From contig NZ_AWTC01000018.1 in NCBI RefSeq assembly GCF_000497245.1, positions 1-64,000 on the forward strand: 64,000 bases of DNA. Reading direction: 5' to 3'. The notes beneath the pieces are model-generated. The model had not been told where the DNA came from. It ran no database searches and saw only the letters and a program-made list of their open reading frames with translations. Position numbers and translations under genes: made by a program. The stretch is from Sporolactobacillus laevolacticus DSM 442. GTDB lineage: Bacteria; Bacillota; Bacilli; Bacillales; Sporolactobacillaceae. This document shows positions 24,035 through 33,474 of this stretch, in pieces (positions within the stretch are counted from its first letter, which is position 1; the number at the start of each line of letters is the position of its first letter).

Positions 24035-24808
24035 ATGGGGTATATGGATAATTACGAAAGGGATGCATACGGGATCGTAGCCTTTTGGTTGCGAAATAAT
24101 TTAGAACATGGTCAATTTTTTGACAGAGAAATCAGTCATCATGAATTGGAATTAGCCCGTGTAAACCAAAGTATGGTTCAGAATTTGGCAGGGATATGGC
24201 AGCAGGCGGAACAGAAACAGGGAGATCTTACTACTCTGGTTAATGAATCTGAACAAGCAATAAGTGAATTTCGTCATTTCCTTCTACATGGCATGGATAA
24301 GGCTTTACGGTGTCAAGTGATTGTTTCGACACCAGTAGCGCTTATGGATCATATGATACGCGAAGCCGAAGAGTCTAATAATGTATTTGATTTAATGAAA
24401 AGTGGCGGTCAAGTTCTCGTATCGGATTCGGTCTTACATGAAAGCGTGTTTTGGTTGAGACAAATGGCTGATCATCTTGCATTTGTACAGCATTATTTAG
24501 ATCCATCAAATTATGAACTACAAGATAAGGTACGGAAAATGACACATAAGTTTGAACGACTTTTTCTCCAAGCAAATGCACTCAATACAATCATAAGAAA
24601 ACCACGCACTGAAATGTTACCCGTATTAAACGCTTTTAGGCAAATGGTGATCTCAGAAACAAAGGATCTAGAAAAATTCAAATTGGAATTAGATGCGCTC
24701 ATCAAGCAGTGTGCCGCGATTACAACTGCACCACCAGATTTATTAGAGCATCTTGCCAGAGAAGCCCACCACCTCTGGAGGAATTTAGAGGAAGGAATTA
24801 CAACATAA
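24035..24808 (+). CDS. DUF2935 protein
   Basis: 257 aa, all helical, two repeats of the DUF2935 type (DAYGIVAFWLRNNLEHGQFFD in the first, SVLHESVFWLRQMADHLAFVQHYLD in the second). Conserved His and Glu residues in each repeat resemble a metal-binding four-helix bundle. The family is common in Bacillus and clostridia, function unknown. GAGGTG precedes the ATG. Single gene closed by the hairpin at 24907. Confidence 0.83.
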   Translation: MGYMDNYERDAYGIVAFWLRNNLEHGQFFDREISHHELELARVNQSMVQNLAGIWQQAEQKQGDLTTLVNESEQAISEFRHFLLHGMDKALRCQVIVSTPVALMDHMIREAEESNNVFDLMKSGGQVLVSDSVLHESVFWLRQMADHLAFVQHYLDPSNYELQDKVRKMTHKFERLFLQANALNTIIRKPRTEMLPVLNAFRQMVISETKDLEKFKLELDALIKQCAAITTAPPDLLEHLAREAHHLWRNLEEGITT

Positions 24809-24906
24809 CTCCATTTCGGGGATGATACATTGCCTGAGCATACCGAAGAGAATGCCCTTTATTCCTTCCAAAAAATCTCTGATAGATTCAAATAAAGTAT
24901 AAACTC

Positions 24907-24940
24907 ATCCTCACCTAATCACAGGTGGGGATAAATTTTC
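24907..24940 (+). terminator. Terminator after the DUF2935 gene
   Basis: ATCCTCACCT (24907-24916) pairs with AGGTGGGGAT (24923-24932), followed by AAATTTTCC. The weak T-tract lowers certainty. Confidence 0.6.
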
Positions 24941-25034
24941 CTTACTATAACATCCAATTGATTTCTTATAACATTTTCTGCTCGTAAAGGACTATCTTAT
25001 TATTTGTATTAATCGGTTCTTCAATAACAAAGAC

Positions 25035-25063
25035 AGCCGCGTCTCGTAAGACGGCGGCTTTTT
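25035..25063. terminator. Strong hairpin terminator, probably bidirectional
   Basis: AGCCGCGTC (25035-25043) pairs with GACGGCGGCT (25050-25059) around TCGTAA, with TTTTT on the + strand side. It sits directly beyond the stop of the minus-strand winged-helix gene. Confidence 0.75.
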
Positions 25064-25076
25064 CAAATGCTCATGT

Positions 25077-25256
25077 TCACTTTTTTATTTCCCAGTAGCA
25101 GCGCTTTGGGGATACGATCTTTTCTTCTTTCTTCAGCTTCGTCATGACTTTGTTGACTTCTTTCTTGTCAATGCCTGTTGCTTCGGCAACTGCACCGGCG
25201 TTTACAGGTTCTTCCGCTTTTTCAAAAAAGGCGAGTACAGCATCGTAGCTTTCCAT
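25077..25256 (-). CDS. Small winged-helix DNA-binding protein
   Basis: 59 aa from the ATG at 25254-25256, after GGGAGAGATC. The sequence VLAFFEKAEEPVNAGAVAEA followed by TGIDKKEVNKVMTKLKKEEKI is a helix-turn-helix with a short wing (SPKRCYWEI). It resembles MarR-like mini-regulators found in Firmicutes. No effector domain. Target unknown; the divergent neighbour is on the far side of a DUF1697 gene in the same direction. Confidence 0.75.
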   Translation of the reverse strand: MESYDAVLAFFEKAEEPVNAGAVAEATGIDKKEVNKVMTKLKKEEKIVSPKRCYWEIKK

Positions 25257-25328
25257 AGTCGATCTCTCCCAATTCACACTAATTTTTTAGAGCATCATTC
25301 GTTCAGATTTTCATCACCTCTATTATAC

Positions 25329-25883
25329 TCACTCTGCGGGACTTGCTAATGCATAGAGTTTGTCAATTGTTTTCCAATTTCGTGTTGTGGATGGGCTGCT
25401 CAGTTTCTCGACTTGATATGCTAGTTTCGAGTTACGAATGCTGTGATGAAATAAAAGATAGACATCGCGTCCGACGATCTTATATTGATCTTCGCCGATA
25501 TCCGTCGCTTCAAGTTGTTGAACTTTTGCTAAATCAGGCACTTGTTCTAGCATTGTTACATACAGGCTCTCGCCAACCGCCGTCGATTGCGCTTTTTTAA
25601 TGTCTTCATCCGTAAACGGGCAGTTCTGAATCATTTTTCCCCATTCGTCTTTTGTCCGCAAAATGACGCTGACGGCGAATCCAAATTGGTTCTTAATTGC
25701 TTGTTCCATCTGCATTTTCAGGACCTGTTCCTCTTGATCGGATTCAAAAAGGATATTACCGCTTTGAATATACGTGCGTACATGACTCAATCCGCTTCCC
25801 GTCAATACGTCTCTAAGTTCCGCCATCTTTATCTTATTTTTTCCTCCGACATTAATGCCGCGCAGCAAAGCGATGTAGATCAT
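25329..25883 (-). CDS. DUF1697 protein
   Basis: 184 aa. Family hallmarks: the first residues YIALLRGINVGGKNKIKMAE, the YIQSGNILFESD block and late VYLLFHHSIRNSKL and TTRNWKTIDKL. Soluble alpha/beta protein of unknown biochemical role. GAGGAACC precedes the ATG. It runs leftward 72 bases ahead of the winged-helix gene, possibly co-transcribed. Confidence 0.87.
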   Translation of the reverse strand: MIYIALLRGINVGGKNKIKMAELRDVLTGSGLSHVRTYIQSGNILFESDQEEQVLKMQMEQAIKNQFGFAVSVILRTKDEWGKMIQNCPFTDEDIKKAQSTAVGESLYVTMLEQVPDLAKVQQLEATDIGEDQYKIVGRDVYLLFHHSIRNSKLAYQVEKLSSPSTTRNWKTIDKLYALASPAE

Positions 25884-26085
25884 CCAAGGTTCCTCATTTC
25901 AGTAGTTTTAAATAACTTGATTCACAGGATAAATTTACTTATATTTTACAAAAAGCGGGGTAATGATTTCAAATGTACTTGCTATGGTGAAGGAAGTTGA
26001 ACCATCCTTTGGAGAATAAAAGATACAGAAACAAAAGAGTACTAATCAGGGGGAGATCAAAACGAATAATGACACACATCTCATC

Positions 26086-27309
26086 ATGATATCGCTCGAC
26101 GCCGTAAGCACAGACGATGTTGCGTTTCTATTAAAACAGTCCCATTTTTCTAAGCTCTGTTCCCAGGGCACATTGGTCAAAAACGTACAGTCGATTTTCA
26201 TTTCAAATACGTACCCATGTCATAGTTCCATTATTACCGGCGTCCATCCGAACAGGCACGGACTGATCGAGAATGTTTTCAGTCAACCGGGAAAAGCTTC
26301 ACCCGACTGGCGGCGCGACGCTCGTCTCCTAAAGGCTCCAACGCTCTATGAAAAAGCTGCAGAAATTGGGCTTGAGGTCTGTTCCATCTTTTACCCAGTG
26401 ACTTGCGGGGCAAAAATAAAATGGAATTTCCCTGAGGTTCCTGGGGAGATGGGGATGGTCGAACGTGCATCCGTCACGCTTCGTGGAGGCAGTCCGTGGT
26501 TTATCCTTTCCTCAATTGTACAGAACAAAAAATATTTGAAAGAAATCGCTGAACCACATATTGACGCATTCACCACACACATTGCGGTCGATGCCCTGCT
26601 TAAGAAAAAGCCGGATCTTTTGCTCCTTCACCTTCTTGATGCGGACGACCATAAGCACCGGTTTGGTCCGGACAGTCCACAAGTTACGGATGCCTTGAAA
26701 CGGCTGGATGATCATCTCGGGCTGCTTATTGATTCTGCTCATCAAGCATGGGGTGAAGAAAACACAGCAGTCATTGTGTTCAGTGATCATGGCTGCCTGA
26801 ACGTCTCGAATTCTGTTGACCCTAATGATTGGCTTAGAGCTGATGGACTGATTCGCAAGGATGAGACTTCAGGTGCAGAGCATTTCGATGCCTTTTTCCA
26901 TAACGCCGGAGGCACTTCATTTTTAAAAATAGTGAATCCGTCTGTTGAAGAAACTGCGCGCAACCTTGTCTTAAATTATCTTTCACAGCCATCCGTTCAT
27001 CGTGCATTGACAGAGCAGGAAATGGAAATCAGTGGTTTCGATCGAGAATTCATCTTCGGCCTTGAAGCGGCGAATGGTTATAGCTTTGGAGAATCTGTAA
27101 AAGGTTCGCACGGCTACAGTTTGGCACATGATCATTACCAACCTTTCTATCTGGCGATTGGTCCAGACATTGAAAAAAATACCGTCACGGAAGGCGGCTG
27201 CATTGTCGATATTTGCCCGCTAGCCGCTGATTTACTTGATATCCCGCTATGGGCTATGGATGGAAAAAACAAACTGTCCGGAGGAGCGCATCATGTCACC
27301 ATTCACTAA
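26086..27309 (+). CDS. Alkaline-phosphatase-superfamily phosphodiesterase
   Basis: 407 aa. It matches nucleotide pyrophosphatase/phosphodiesterases: an early metal Asp (MISLDAVS), nucleophile Thr in SNTYPCHSSIITG, LHLLDADDHKHRFGP, VFSDHG and a late KGSHGYS His. No signal peptide. The annotated ATG has no ribosome-binding site. Eight codons upstream, in frame, an ACG (26062) sits six bases after GGGGGAG and would add MNNDTHLI. It overlaps the downstream transporter gene by 17 bases, so the pair form an operon. Confidence 0.83.
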   Translation: MISLDAVSTDDVAFLLKQSHFSKLCSQGTLVKNVQSIFISNTYPCHSSIITGVHPNRHGLIENVFSQPGKASPDWRRDARLLKAPTLYEKAAEIGLEVCSIFYPVTCGAKIKWNFPEVPGEMGMVERASVTLRGGSPWFILSSIVQNKKYLKEIAEPHIDAFTTHIAVDALLKKKPDLLLLHLLDADDHKHRFGPDSPQVTDALKRLDDHLGLLIDSAHQAWGEENTAVIVFSDHGCLNVSNSVDPNDWLRADGLIRKDETSGAEHFDAFFHNAGGTSFLKIVNPSVEETARNLVLNYLSQPSVHRALTEQEMEISGFDREFIFGLEAANGYSFGESVKGSHGYSLAHDHYQPFYLAIGPDIEKNTVTEGGCIVDICPLAADLLDIPLWAMDGKNKLSGGAHHVTIH

Positions 27310-28840
27310 AACGGAAAAAAGCTGGATTATGTACGACTGGGCCAATTCGGTATACGCGACCATCATTATGTCGGCGATCTTTCCCATTTACTTCGCTGCC
27401 GTTGCTAAGTCGAACGGCATTGCCGGTGATGTCTGGTGGGGCTACGCCACATCCGCCTCATCGCTTATCATCGCACTGACCGCTCCCTTTCTTGGCGCGC
27501 TAGGCGACTTCAAAGGCATGAAGAAGCGCTTGTTTACATTTGCGCTCCTCTTCGGTGCCTTTTTTACGGCATTCATGGCCTTCACCGACCAACCAATGCT
27601 TATGCTTTTTGGCTACAGTCTTTCGTTTATCGGCTTTGAAGGCACCTCACTCTTCTATGACAGCTTTCTGACTGATGTCACAACTCGAGAACGGATGAAT
27701 AGAGTTTCCGCTTATGGCTATGCTATGGGGTATCTGGGCGGCAGCACGATTCCTTTTCTCATTTCAATTGGACTGATTCTGTTTGGTCGCTTCATTGGTG
27801 TGAACGGTACACTGGCGGTTAAAATTTCCGTTGTACTGACGGTTTTGTGGTGGCTTGGGTTCAGCCTACCACTCCTACGCAATGTTCATCAAACGCATTA
27901 CATCAACATACCCAAGAGCAAATTGGTGCAAAACGCCTTTACTAATCTCAAACATACCATTTCAGCAATCATCCATGACCGAAAGCTTTTGTTTTTTATG
28001 ATCGCCTATTTTTTCTATATTGACGGTGTGGGCACAGTGATCTCAATGTCCACCTCATATGGCAGTACATTAGGACTGAGCAGCAGCCTGATGATTCTCG
28101 CTTTACTTATGACGCAATTGCTCGCTGTCCCATTTTCCATTCTCTTTGGCCGCTTGTCTGAACGGTGGGGAACACATCGTATGCTTCAAGGCGGAGTACT
28201 TGTCTACATGCTGATCTGCCTGCTTGGCTTTTATCTCGGTTTCTCATTGGAGCCCCACCAAAAGGCGTATGAAAATGGCTTTACACAAGTGGTCAATCAA
28301 TCCAGTGCACAGCTCGACCAGCAGACACTGGATTCCATTAAAAAAAATGGGATTTCTATTTTATCGGACGCAGACCGTGTGAACGCTTTTGATCAACAGA
28401 TCAACACTCTTGCAAATACTCGTGGTAAAACGGAGAAAGCCGAATTAGAACAACTGAGAGTGAACGTTGATGCTTTTTTATCTGATCAAACGCGCGCACA
28501 GGATTATACCGATGCTATTCGCTTTTCAACTGTACTTTTCTGGATACTTGCTGTCTTAGTGAGCACGTGCCAAGGCGGTATTCAAGCCCTTAGCCGGGCG
28601 TTTTTCGCTAAGATGATTCCGGCAAATCGATCGAATGAATTCTTTGGATTCTATGACATCTTCGGCAAATTCGCTGCTGTTATCGGGCCTGCGCTCTATG
28701 CGTTCAGCGCGGCCGCAACCGGCCGTTCGTCATTCGGTATCTTAAGCCTGTTGCTCATTTTCGCCATTGGCTTTGTTTCACTGACGCTGAGCAAAGTTCA
28801 CTTTCAGTCGCAGCCATCGACAGAGGTTGAAGAACTGTAA
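27293..28840 (+). CDS. UMF1-family MFS transporter
   Basis: 515 aa from the ATG at 27293, which follows GGAGGAG inside the upstream gene. WIMYDWANSVYATIIMSAIF is diagnostic of the UMF1 (Atg22-like) family. It has twelve or so helices with an unusual hydrophilic segment of about 90 residues (roughly 320-405, rich in Gln, Asn and Asp) before the last helices, and SRAFFAKMIP near the end. Probably exports or imports a metabolite released by the coupled phosphodiesterase; this is inference. Confidence 0.88.
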   Translation: MSPFTKTEKSWIMYDWANSVYATIIMSAIFPIYFAAVAKSNGIAGDVWWGYATSASSLIIALTAPFLGALGDFKGMKKRLFTFALLFGAFFTAFMAFTDQPMLMLFGYSLSFIGFEGTSLFYDSFLTDVTTRERMNRVSAYGYAMGYLGGSTIPFLISIGLILFGRFIGVNGTLAVKISVVLTVLWWLGFSLPLLRNVHQTHYINIPKSKLVQNAFTNLKHTISAIIHDRKLLFFMIAYFFYIDGVGTVISMSTSYGSTLGLSSSLMILALLMTQLLAVPFSILFGRLSERWGTHRMLQGGVLVYMLICLLGFYLGFSLEPHQKAYENGFTQVVNQSSAQLDQQTLDSIKKNGISILSDADRVNAFDQQINTLANTRGKTEKAELEQLRVNVDAFLSDQTRAQDYTDAIRFSTVLFWILAVLVSTCQGGIQALSRAFFAKMIPANRSNEFFGFYDIFGKFAAVIGPALYAFSAAATGRSSFGILSLLLIFAIGFVSLTLSKVHFQSQPSTEVEEL

Positions 28841-28842
28841 GT

Positions 28843-29956
28843 TTATTCGAAAATGATCGGATTCAATTGGTCCAATCGGTTGATGACAAAATCGGCATGG
28901 ATTTTTTTATCATTTACTTTGCCCGTCGGATTGTACCAGCATGTCGCAATCCCGGCATTCTTGCCGCCAATGATATCGGCAGCAAGCGAATCTCCGACCA
29001 TCAGCACTTTGCTTTTATCTGTGATCTGCATGGCTTCGAAGACATAATCAAAATATTCCACCTGAGGCTTTTGAAACCCGATCTCTCCTGAGATAAAAAG
29101 ATGGGTAAAGAAGTCTTTGATTGTTGATTGTTCAAAACGGCGATGCTGCGTTTTAGAGATACCGTTCGTCACAATCGCCAGCCTGCAATACTTGCTCAGA
29201 TTCGTGCATAGTTCCTCCGCTCCATCAATGAGCGGTGCACTATTTGCCAACACATTAAGATAATAGGTATTAAAGTCTTCTGCATTTTCTTCAACACCGA
29301 GATTGGAAAACAGAAGCTTGAACCGCTTATTCTGAAGGTCTTTAACTGTAATTTGCTTCGCTTCCAGCTGGTCCCATAGCGTTTGATTGATTGATTTTGC
29401 GATAAGCCGTACGCAGCTCATCGCTGTATGTATGTCCAAACTGACTTAATGTCTGTTCGAGTGCCACGGTTTCCGCTTGATCATAGTCAAACAAGGTGTT
29501 GTCCGCGTCAAAAAGCAGATAATGATATTTGGGATTCACGTTTATTTGCCGGACAACTTTTTGATACAGAAGAGGTTGAATTTCAGGATAGGTCAATAGT
29601 TCAGGCAGTGCGTCGTGAAAACTAATTTCAGCGATCTCCAGTTTAGGGAGCTCCGAAAGCTCCTTAACTCCTGCAAAATAAAGCATGCCATATGAAAAAT
29701 CCCGATCCCGTTCAACAGAATAAACTGCTATTTGTTTGAGATCAAAACCAATCGCTCCGGTTTCTTCGAATAACTCCCGTCTTGCTGCGTCTTCAATCGT
29801 TTCACCGGGTTCGCGCTTCCCGCCCGGAATTTCATAGGTGTCTCTTGATTGATGTCGGCAAAAAATCCATTGGTCTCGGTATCTCGCCATAATGACAGCA
29901 AATTTAATCTGCGCGTCATCAATATCGGCCGGATCATGAAAATGTACATTCAGCAT
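28843..29956 (-). pseudogene. NUDIX - YjjG-like HAD fusion, frame broken at a TTGA repeat
   Basis: The first frame (ATG 29956, after GAGGAT) encodes a NUDIX hydrolase with the box GGKREPGETIEDAARRELFE, then runs into HAD motif I (YLLFDADNTLFDYD). At 29383-29394 three copies of TTGA (AATC-type on the coding strand) shift the frame, and the other frame continues WDQLEAKQITVKDLQ, IVTNGISKTQ, GFQKPQVEYF and LMVGDSLAADIIGG to 28843. Removing one 4-base unit restores a YjjG-type pyrimidine nucleotidase of full length. A NUDIX-nucleotidase fusion suggests house-cleaning of nucleotides. Confidence 0.82.
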
Positions 29957-29995
29957 GCACGCATCCTCATTTCTTAATGTGTTAATTATGGGACA

Positions 29996-30109
29996 CTAAA
30001 CAACATCGTTACTTTTGCTTCTTTTTCTCTCGCCCTTTTGCTTCATTGTACCAAAAGACTGTTGCAGCAATCGAAAAGGCAAACCTAGAAAAGCGATAAT
30101 CATTCCCAT
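29996..30109 (-). CDS. Possible 37-aa membrane peptide
   Basis: ATG at 30107-30109 lies seven bases after a strong GGAGG. The product starts MGMIIAFLGLPFRLLQQSF, one short hydrophobic helix, followed by a basic tail (KQKGERKRSKS). It lies between the CDP-alcohol transferase stop and the NUDIX gene start, same strand. The frame is open further upstream without a start codon. No family recognised. Confidence 0.35.
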   Translation of the reverse strand: MGMIIAFLGLPFRLLQQSFGTMKQKGERKRSKSNDVV

Positions 30110-30208
30110 CCCGATACCTCCAGACCACTCGGTTAATTTTTTTGGAACCGCTTTATCTATACGATTTTTTTCATCAAAAGTGTCACATTCGGATATCCGA
30201 TTGTTTTG

Positions 30209-30751
30209 TCAGATATCTTTGTGTATCAAACTGCGCCGATTCTCATCCAATGTTTCACTGGTTAAATGAATCAGTCCCTCTTCAATGGCAGACAGTAGCG
30301 CAACCAGGCATGTAATCCAGAAAAAAACAGTATTCCTTGTTGCATAAAAAACGATTGGTGTCAGGAAAATCAGCACACCAGCTAACTTATTCGCCCATGT
30401 ATGCAGTCCGGCAAATACATGATATTTACATGCAGCGATCAGAAAATTCCCCACTCGAATCAAGGCAATAATAGCGATCCAAGGAATGAATGGCTTAAGC
30501 AAATCGCGTGCCCAATAAAAAATCACCACAATGACAATCCCATACATGCATACATCAGCAAACGAGTCTAACCGTGCGCCAAATCTACTTTGGTTGTTTG
30601 TCCTTCGGGCAATAAAGCCGTCAAGAAGATCGCTCACAACAGCGGCAGTATAAAGCCCGATAAAAAGCAATCCATTCTTATAAAAAAACATCAGCAGAAT
30701 CACGAAAATTATTCTGCTTATGCTCAGTATATTCGGCACATGCTTCATCAT
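30209..30751 (-). CDS. CDP-alcohol phosphatidyltransferase
   Basis: 180 aa integral membrane enzyme. The CDP-alcohol motif is visible as SDLLDGFIARRTNNQSRFGA and then RLDSFADV, i.e. D-x2-DG-x2-AR with the later G-x3-D-x3-D. It has about five hydrophobic helices. Members include PgsA, PssA and cardiolipin-synthase-like enzymes; the product here cannot be assigned. It opens with two ATGs. It lies 38 bases downstream of a GNAT gene, same strand. Confidence 0.85.
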   Translation of the reverse strand: MMKHVPNILSISRIIFVILLMFFYKNGLLFIGLYTAAVVSDLLDGFIARRTNNQSRFGARLDSFADVCMYGIVIVVIFYWARDLLKPFIPWIAIIALIRVGNFLIAACKYHVFAGLHTWANKLAGVLIFLTPIVFYATRNTVFFWITCLVALLSAIEEGLIHLTSETLDENRRSLIHKDI

Positions 30752-30789
30752 GATTTTTCCAGCCTTTTAAATTGTCTCTGCTCGTTTAA

Positions 30790-31218
30790 TTACAATTTTT
30801 TCTTATACCCTGTGGTGTCTAACGAAAAGCCATAAGATTCGTAAAAATGGCACGCATCGCTTCGATCCTTCTCTGTTACAAGAATCATCTGCGTGCAATT
30901 TCTTTCTCGTGCGCGTTCTTCAAGTTCATTCAGCAAAGCTCTGCCGACACCCATTCTCCTTGCTGATTGATCGACAATCATGTTTTCAACGACAAGAAAC
31001 GGCCGACAATCCCCGTACAGCTCTTCACAGACTACGCCCATCACGGAACCAACCAGCTTGTCTTCTACCACTACACTTAATAAAATATGCGTGTGTCTTT
31101 GTGCTACTTTTTCAAATTGCGCCTTCATTTTATCGATATCGGAATCTTCATCCCAAAATTGCTTGTACAACATTGCCAGCTGCGGCAAATCCTCAGTGTT
31201 CATTGTCCTAATGATCAT
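30790..31218 (-). CDS. GNAT acetyltransferase
   Basis: 142 aa, one GNAT domain. LVGSVMGVVCEEL (strand 4), LVVENMIVDQSARRMGVGRALL (acetyl-CoA pyrophosphate loop R-x-x-G-x-G/A) and DACHFYESYGF. GAGGTG precedes the ATG by six bases. Substrate unknown. It forms a tight leftward run with the CDP-alcohol transferase and the broken LD-carboxypeptidase gene. Confidence 0.86.
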   Translation of the reverse strand: MIIRTMNTEDLPQLAMLYKQFWDEDSDIDKMKAQFEKVAQRHTHILLSVVVEDKLVGSVMGVVCEELYGDCRPFLVVENMIVDQSARRMGVGRALLNELEERARERNCTQMILVTEKDRSDACHFYESYGFSLDTTGYKKKL

Positions 31219-31242
31219 TGGTTCACCTCAAACTATTGGTTT

Positions 31243-32281
31243 TCATGATTCAGTAACGCCTGATACCAGAATTGAAAAACCTGGTTTCTCACAGCGTATT
31301 TCTGCCATCGCACCATACGGAAGCACACATTTGGGTTCATTGTGTCCAAAGCTGGTATTATAGAGGACAGGCATATCCTGTCTCCCAAACTCATCTAGAA
31401 CTTCCTGAATGACCGTTTTATATTCTTCATAGAATTGGTTTCTATAAGGCTTTCCGAATATCATTCCATTGATCCTATTAAAAATTCCCATCATGCCATA
31501 ACTTCTTAAGCTGTCTTCAATCATCCAAATCGGAGGCATGACTTCGGATGTTTCCAAGAATAAGATGGCGTCATCAAAACAGCTGATGTCGGGGAAAAGA
31601 GAGGTTCCCTTTATCACATCAATGACTTCTAAACAGCCGCCAATTAATCTACCGGTTACCGTTTTTTTACCTTGCAACAGTTCGTAATCAGTGTTCTTTT
31701 CAAACGTTCTCGCCACATTTTTGTTTTCAATGACCCATTTCAACGTTTGCCCGGTATATTCCTTAGCTACTGGAATATCGCCAATTGGTGCACTGCTGAA
31801 GAGCACTTTGTTCGTCCATTCCACTGTGTACTCGGACATTTTAATGTTTTCGGCAAAATCATTAAGTAGCGACAATCCATAAAAGCTGGAAATACCTGCT
31901 TTCAGGCAGAAAAAGTGCGTCACCGTACTATCTGAATAACCGGTAACGATTTTAGGATTGTTGCGGATCACATCAAAATCAATATAAGGGAGCAGGCGAA
32001 TGCTGTCGCTACCGCCAATGCAGGAAATAATTCCTTTAATCGACGGATCTGAAAAGGCCTGCATCAAATCTTCCGCTCTTTTTTCTGGATGGCGATAAAC
32101 ATAGTCCGTCCCCTTCAGCGTGTGCGGCATCTCAACAACGTTCAGACCAAAGACCTTTTCAAGCCGTTCCTTTCCCTGCTGATAACGCCAGAGGATTTCC
32201 TCGTCACCTGCGCCTCCCCAGACTGACTGTCGCAACTGTGTCACCAGGATTGAGTTTCGGTGGTTTAATCAGATTCAGCAT
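31243..32281 (-). pseudogene. LD-carboxypeptidase (S66) with N-terminal frameshift
   Basis: The long frame (about 325 codons) is an S66 LD-carboxypeptidase: KGIISCIGGSDSIRLLPYID (catalytic Ser), TGRLIGGCLEV, LFLETSE (Glu) and TSFGHNEPK (His). Its natural N-terminus is in another frame, from ATG 32281: MLNLIKPPKLNPGDTVATVS. The two join at about 32221, where a few bases (net -2, or -5) before SVWGGAGDEE are missing. All catalytic residues are downstream. Such enzymes trim peptidoglycan tetrapeptides or cleave peptide antibiotics (MccF-like). Confidence 0.85.
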
Positions 32282-32322
32282 CGTTTATCACTCTTTCTCA
32301 CCAATTCAAATTACTGTCTAGA

Positions 32323-33132
32323 TCATTTTTTTCTGCCTATATAAAGTAAATGGCTGGATATTCCGAGAATATACGGATCTTCTGCCTTCTCTTTAATTAA
32401 GTTAATAATTTTTTTTACCTCTTGTTCGCCTTTCTTTTCCCAGTAATCCCAATTATCATTACTTAAAATAGTTCCAGCATTTGATCCGATGAGTTTCAAG
32501 CTTTCAAACCCATGTGCTTCCATAAATGGGTTGATATCCTCTATATTAAAATAGTAGGCACCGGTAAAACGACCCTTTTCAGCATGATTAAAACATCCGG
32601 ACTGAGAGAATTGAAGTATGGCTTCCATGTGATTATTCGGTTTCCAATTCTCGGGAGACAACAGCGAATTAAGTATATGTCTTATTCTCGGCATAAAGGC
32701 TACAAAAACAAGTCCATTCTTTTTGGTCACTCTATATAACTCATGAGCTGCTTTAATGCGATCTTTTTCGTTCTGCAAATGATACATTGGACCAAGCATT
32801 AATGAGGCATCGAATTGTTCATCCTTAATCATGTTCAGATCTCTAGCATCAGCGGCGAAAAATCCATCAAATTGTTGTTCTAAATCAAGTTCCTTAGCCT
32901 TACTTTTTGCAAACGCAACAAATTTTGGCGTTAAGTCAGCAAGAGTAACTCTATAGCCTTCTTCAGCAAGTTTCATAGAATACTTTCCTGGCCCTGCACC
33001 ATTATCAAACACACGGCCGGTTTTTAGCATATACTTTTTTATGTAATGCCAATTCACTTGAAACTCAATCGGTTCACGATCAAGCCTTCCCCATTCATCA
33101 AACTGGTTATAGTAGTCAATGATTTCGCTCAT
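32323..33132 (-). CDS. SAM-dependent methyltransferase
   Basis: 269 aa. Rossmann methyltransferase motif I is GRVFDNGAGPGKYSMKLAEEG, followed by VTLADLTPKFV, FDASLMLGPMYHLQ and ELYRVTKKNGLVFVAFMP. This is the layout of methyltransferase_11 or _25 type proteins. GAGGTG is followed by three candidate starts; the ATG at 33130-33132 is best spaced (MSEIIDYYNQFDEW). Substrate unknown. Confidence 0.86.
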   Translation of the reverse strand: MSEIIDYYNQFDEWGRLDREPIEFQVNWHYIKKYMLKTGRVFDNGAGPGKYSMKLAEEGYRVTLADLTPKFVAFAKSKAKELDLEQQFDGFFAADARDLNMIKDEQFDASLMLGPMYHLQNEKDRIKAAHELYRVTKKNGLVFVAFMPRIRHILNSLLSPENWKPNNHMEAILQFSQSGCFNHAEKGRFTGAYYFNIEDINPFMEAHGFESLKLIGSNAGTILSNDNWDYWEKKGEQEVKKIINLIKEKAEDPYILGISSHLLYIGRKK

Positions 33133-33218
33133 CATTTCCACCTCTATTCTTTTAAAACAAATCCTATGGTTTCTTTGGATCGTTAATCTTTTGAAACATT
33201 ATCTCAAATGAATGACGT

Positions 33219-33422
33219 TTATTCATCCGTTTCGATTACTCTTGCAACGTCATTGCCGCAGGTTGCACATTTTCCTTCTAGCAGAATGCCAGCGCGATCT
33301 TCCTTAATGACATAACTAACAATCTCAACACCACCACCACAATGGGCGCACCAAACATTACGTCGCAGCTGCGCCCTGACTGTCTTTGGTATGGATAACC
33401 ATTTTTCATTTGGAGTTACCAT
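33219..33422 (-). CDS. Small zinc-ribbon protein
   Basis: 67 aa. Two CxxC pairs, WCAHCGG and GKCATCGND, about 23 residues apart, form a probable zinc ribbon. The N-terminus is IPKTVRAQLRRN and the end is acidic (VIETDE). The ATG at 33420-33422 follows AAGGAGG; six extra codons from 33440 are possible but lack a site. Function unknown; conserved small proteins of this shape are common in Bacillus. Confidence 0.72.
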   Translation of the reverse strand: MVTPNEKWLSIPKTVRAQLRRNVWCAHCGGGVEIVSYVIKEDRAGILLEGKCATCGNDVARVIETDE

Positions 33423-33474
33423 AGAGCATGCCTCCTTCATATTTTCACTCTGGATACTTGCTAACTCAATTAAC

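Noticed and set aside
30015-30208. A longer gene covering the whole gap after the CDP-alcohol transferase
   Set aside because: The frame is open for about 65 codons but has no start codon before the internal ATG with GGAGG, so only the 37-codon frame is listed.
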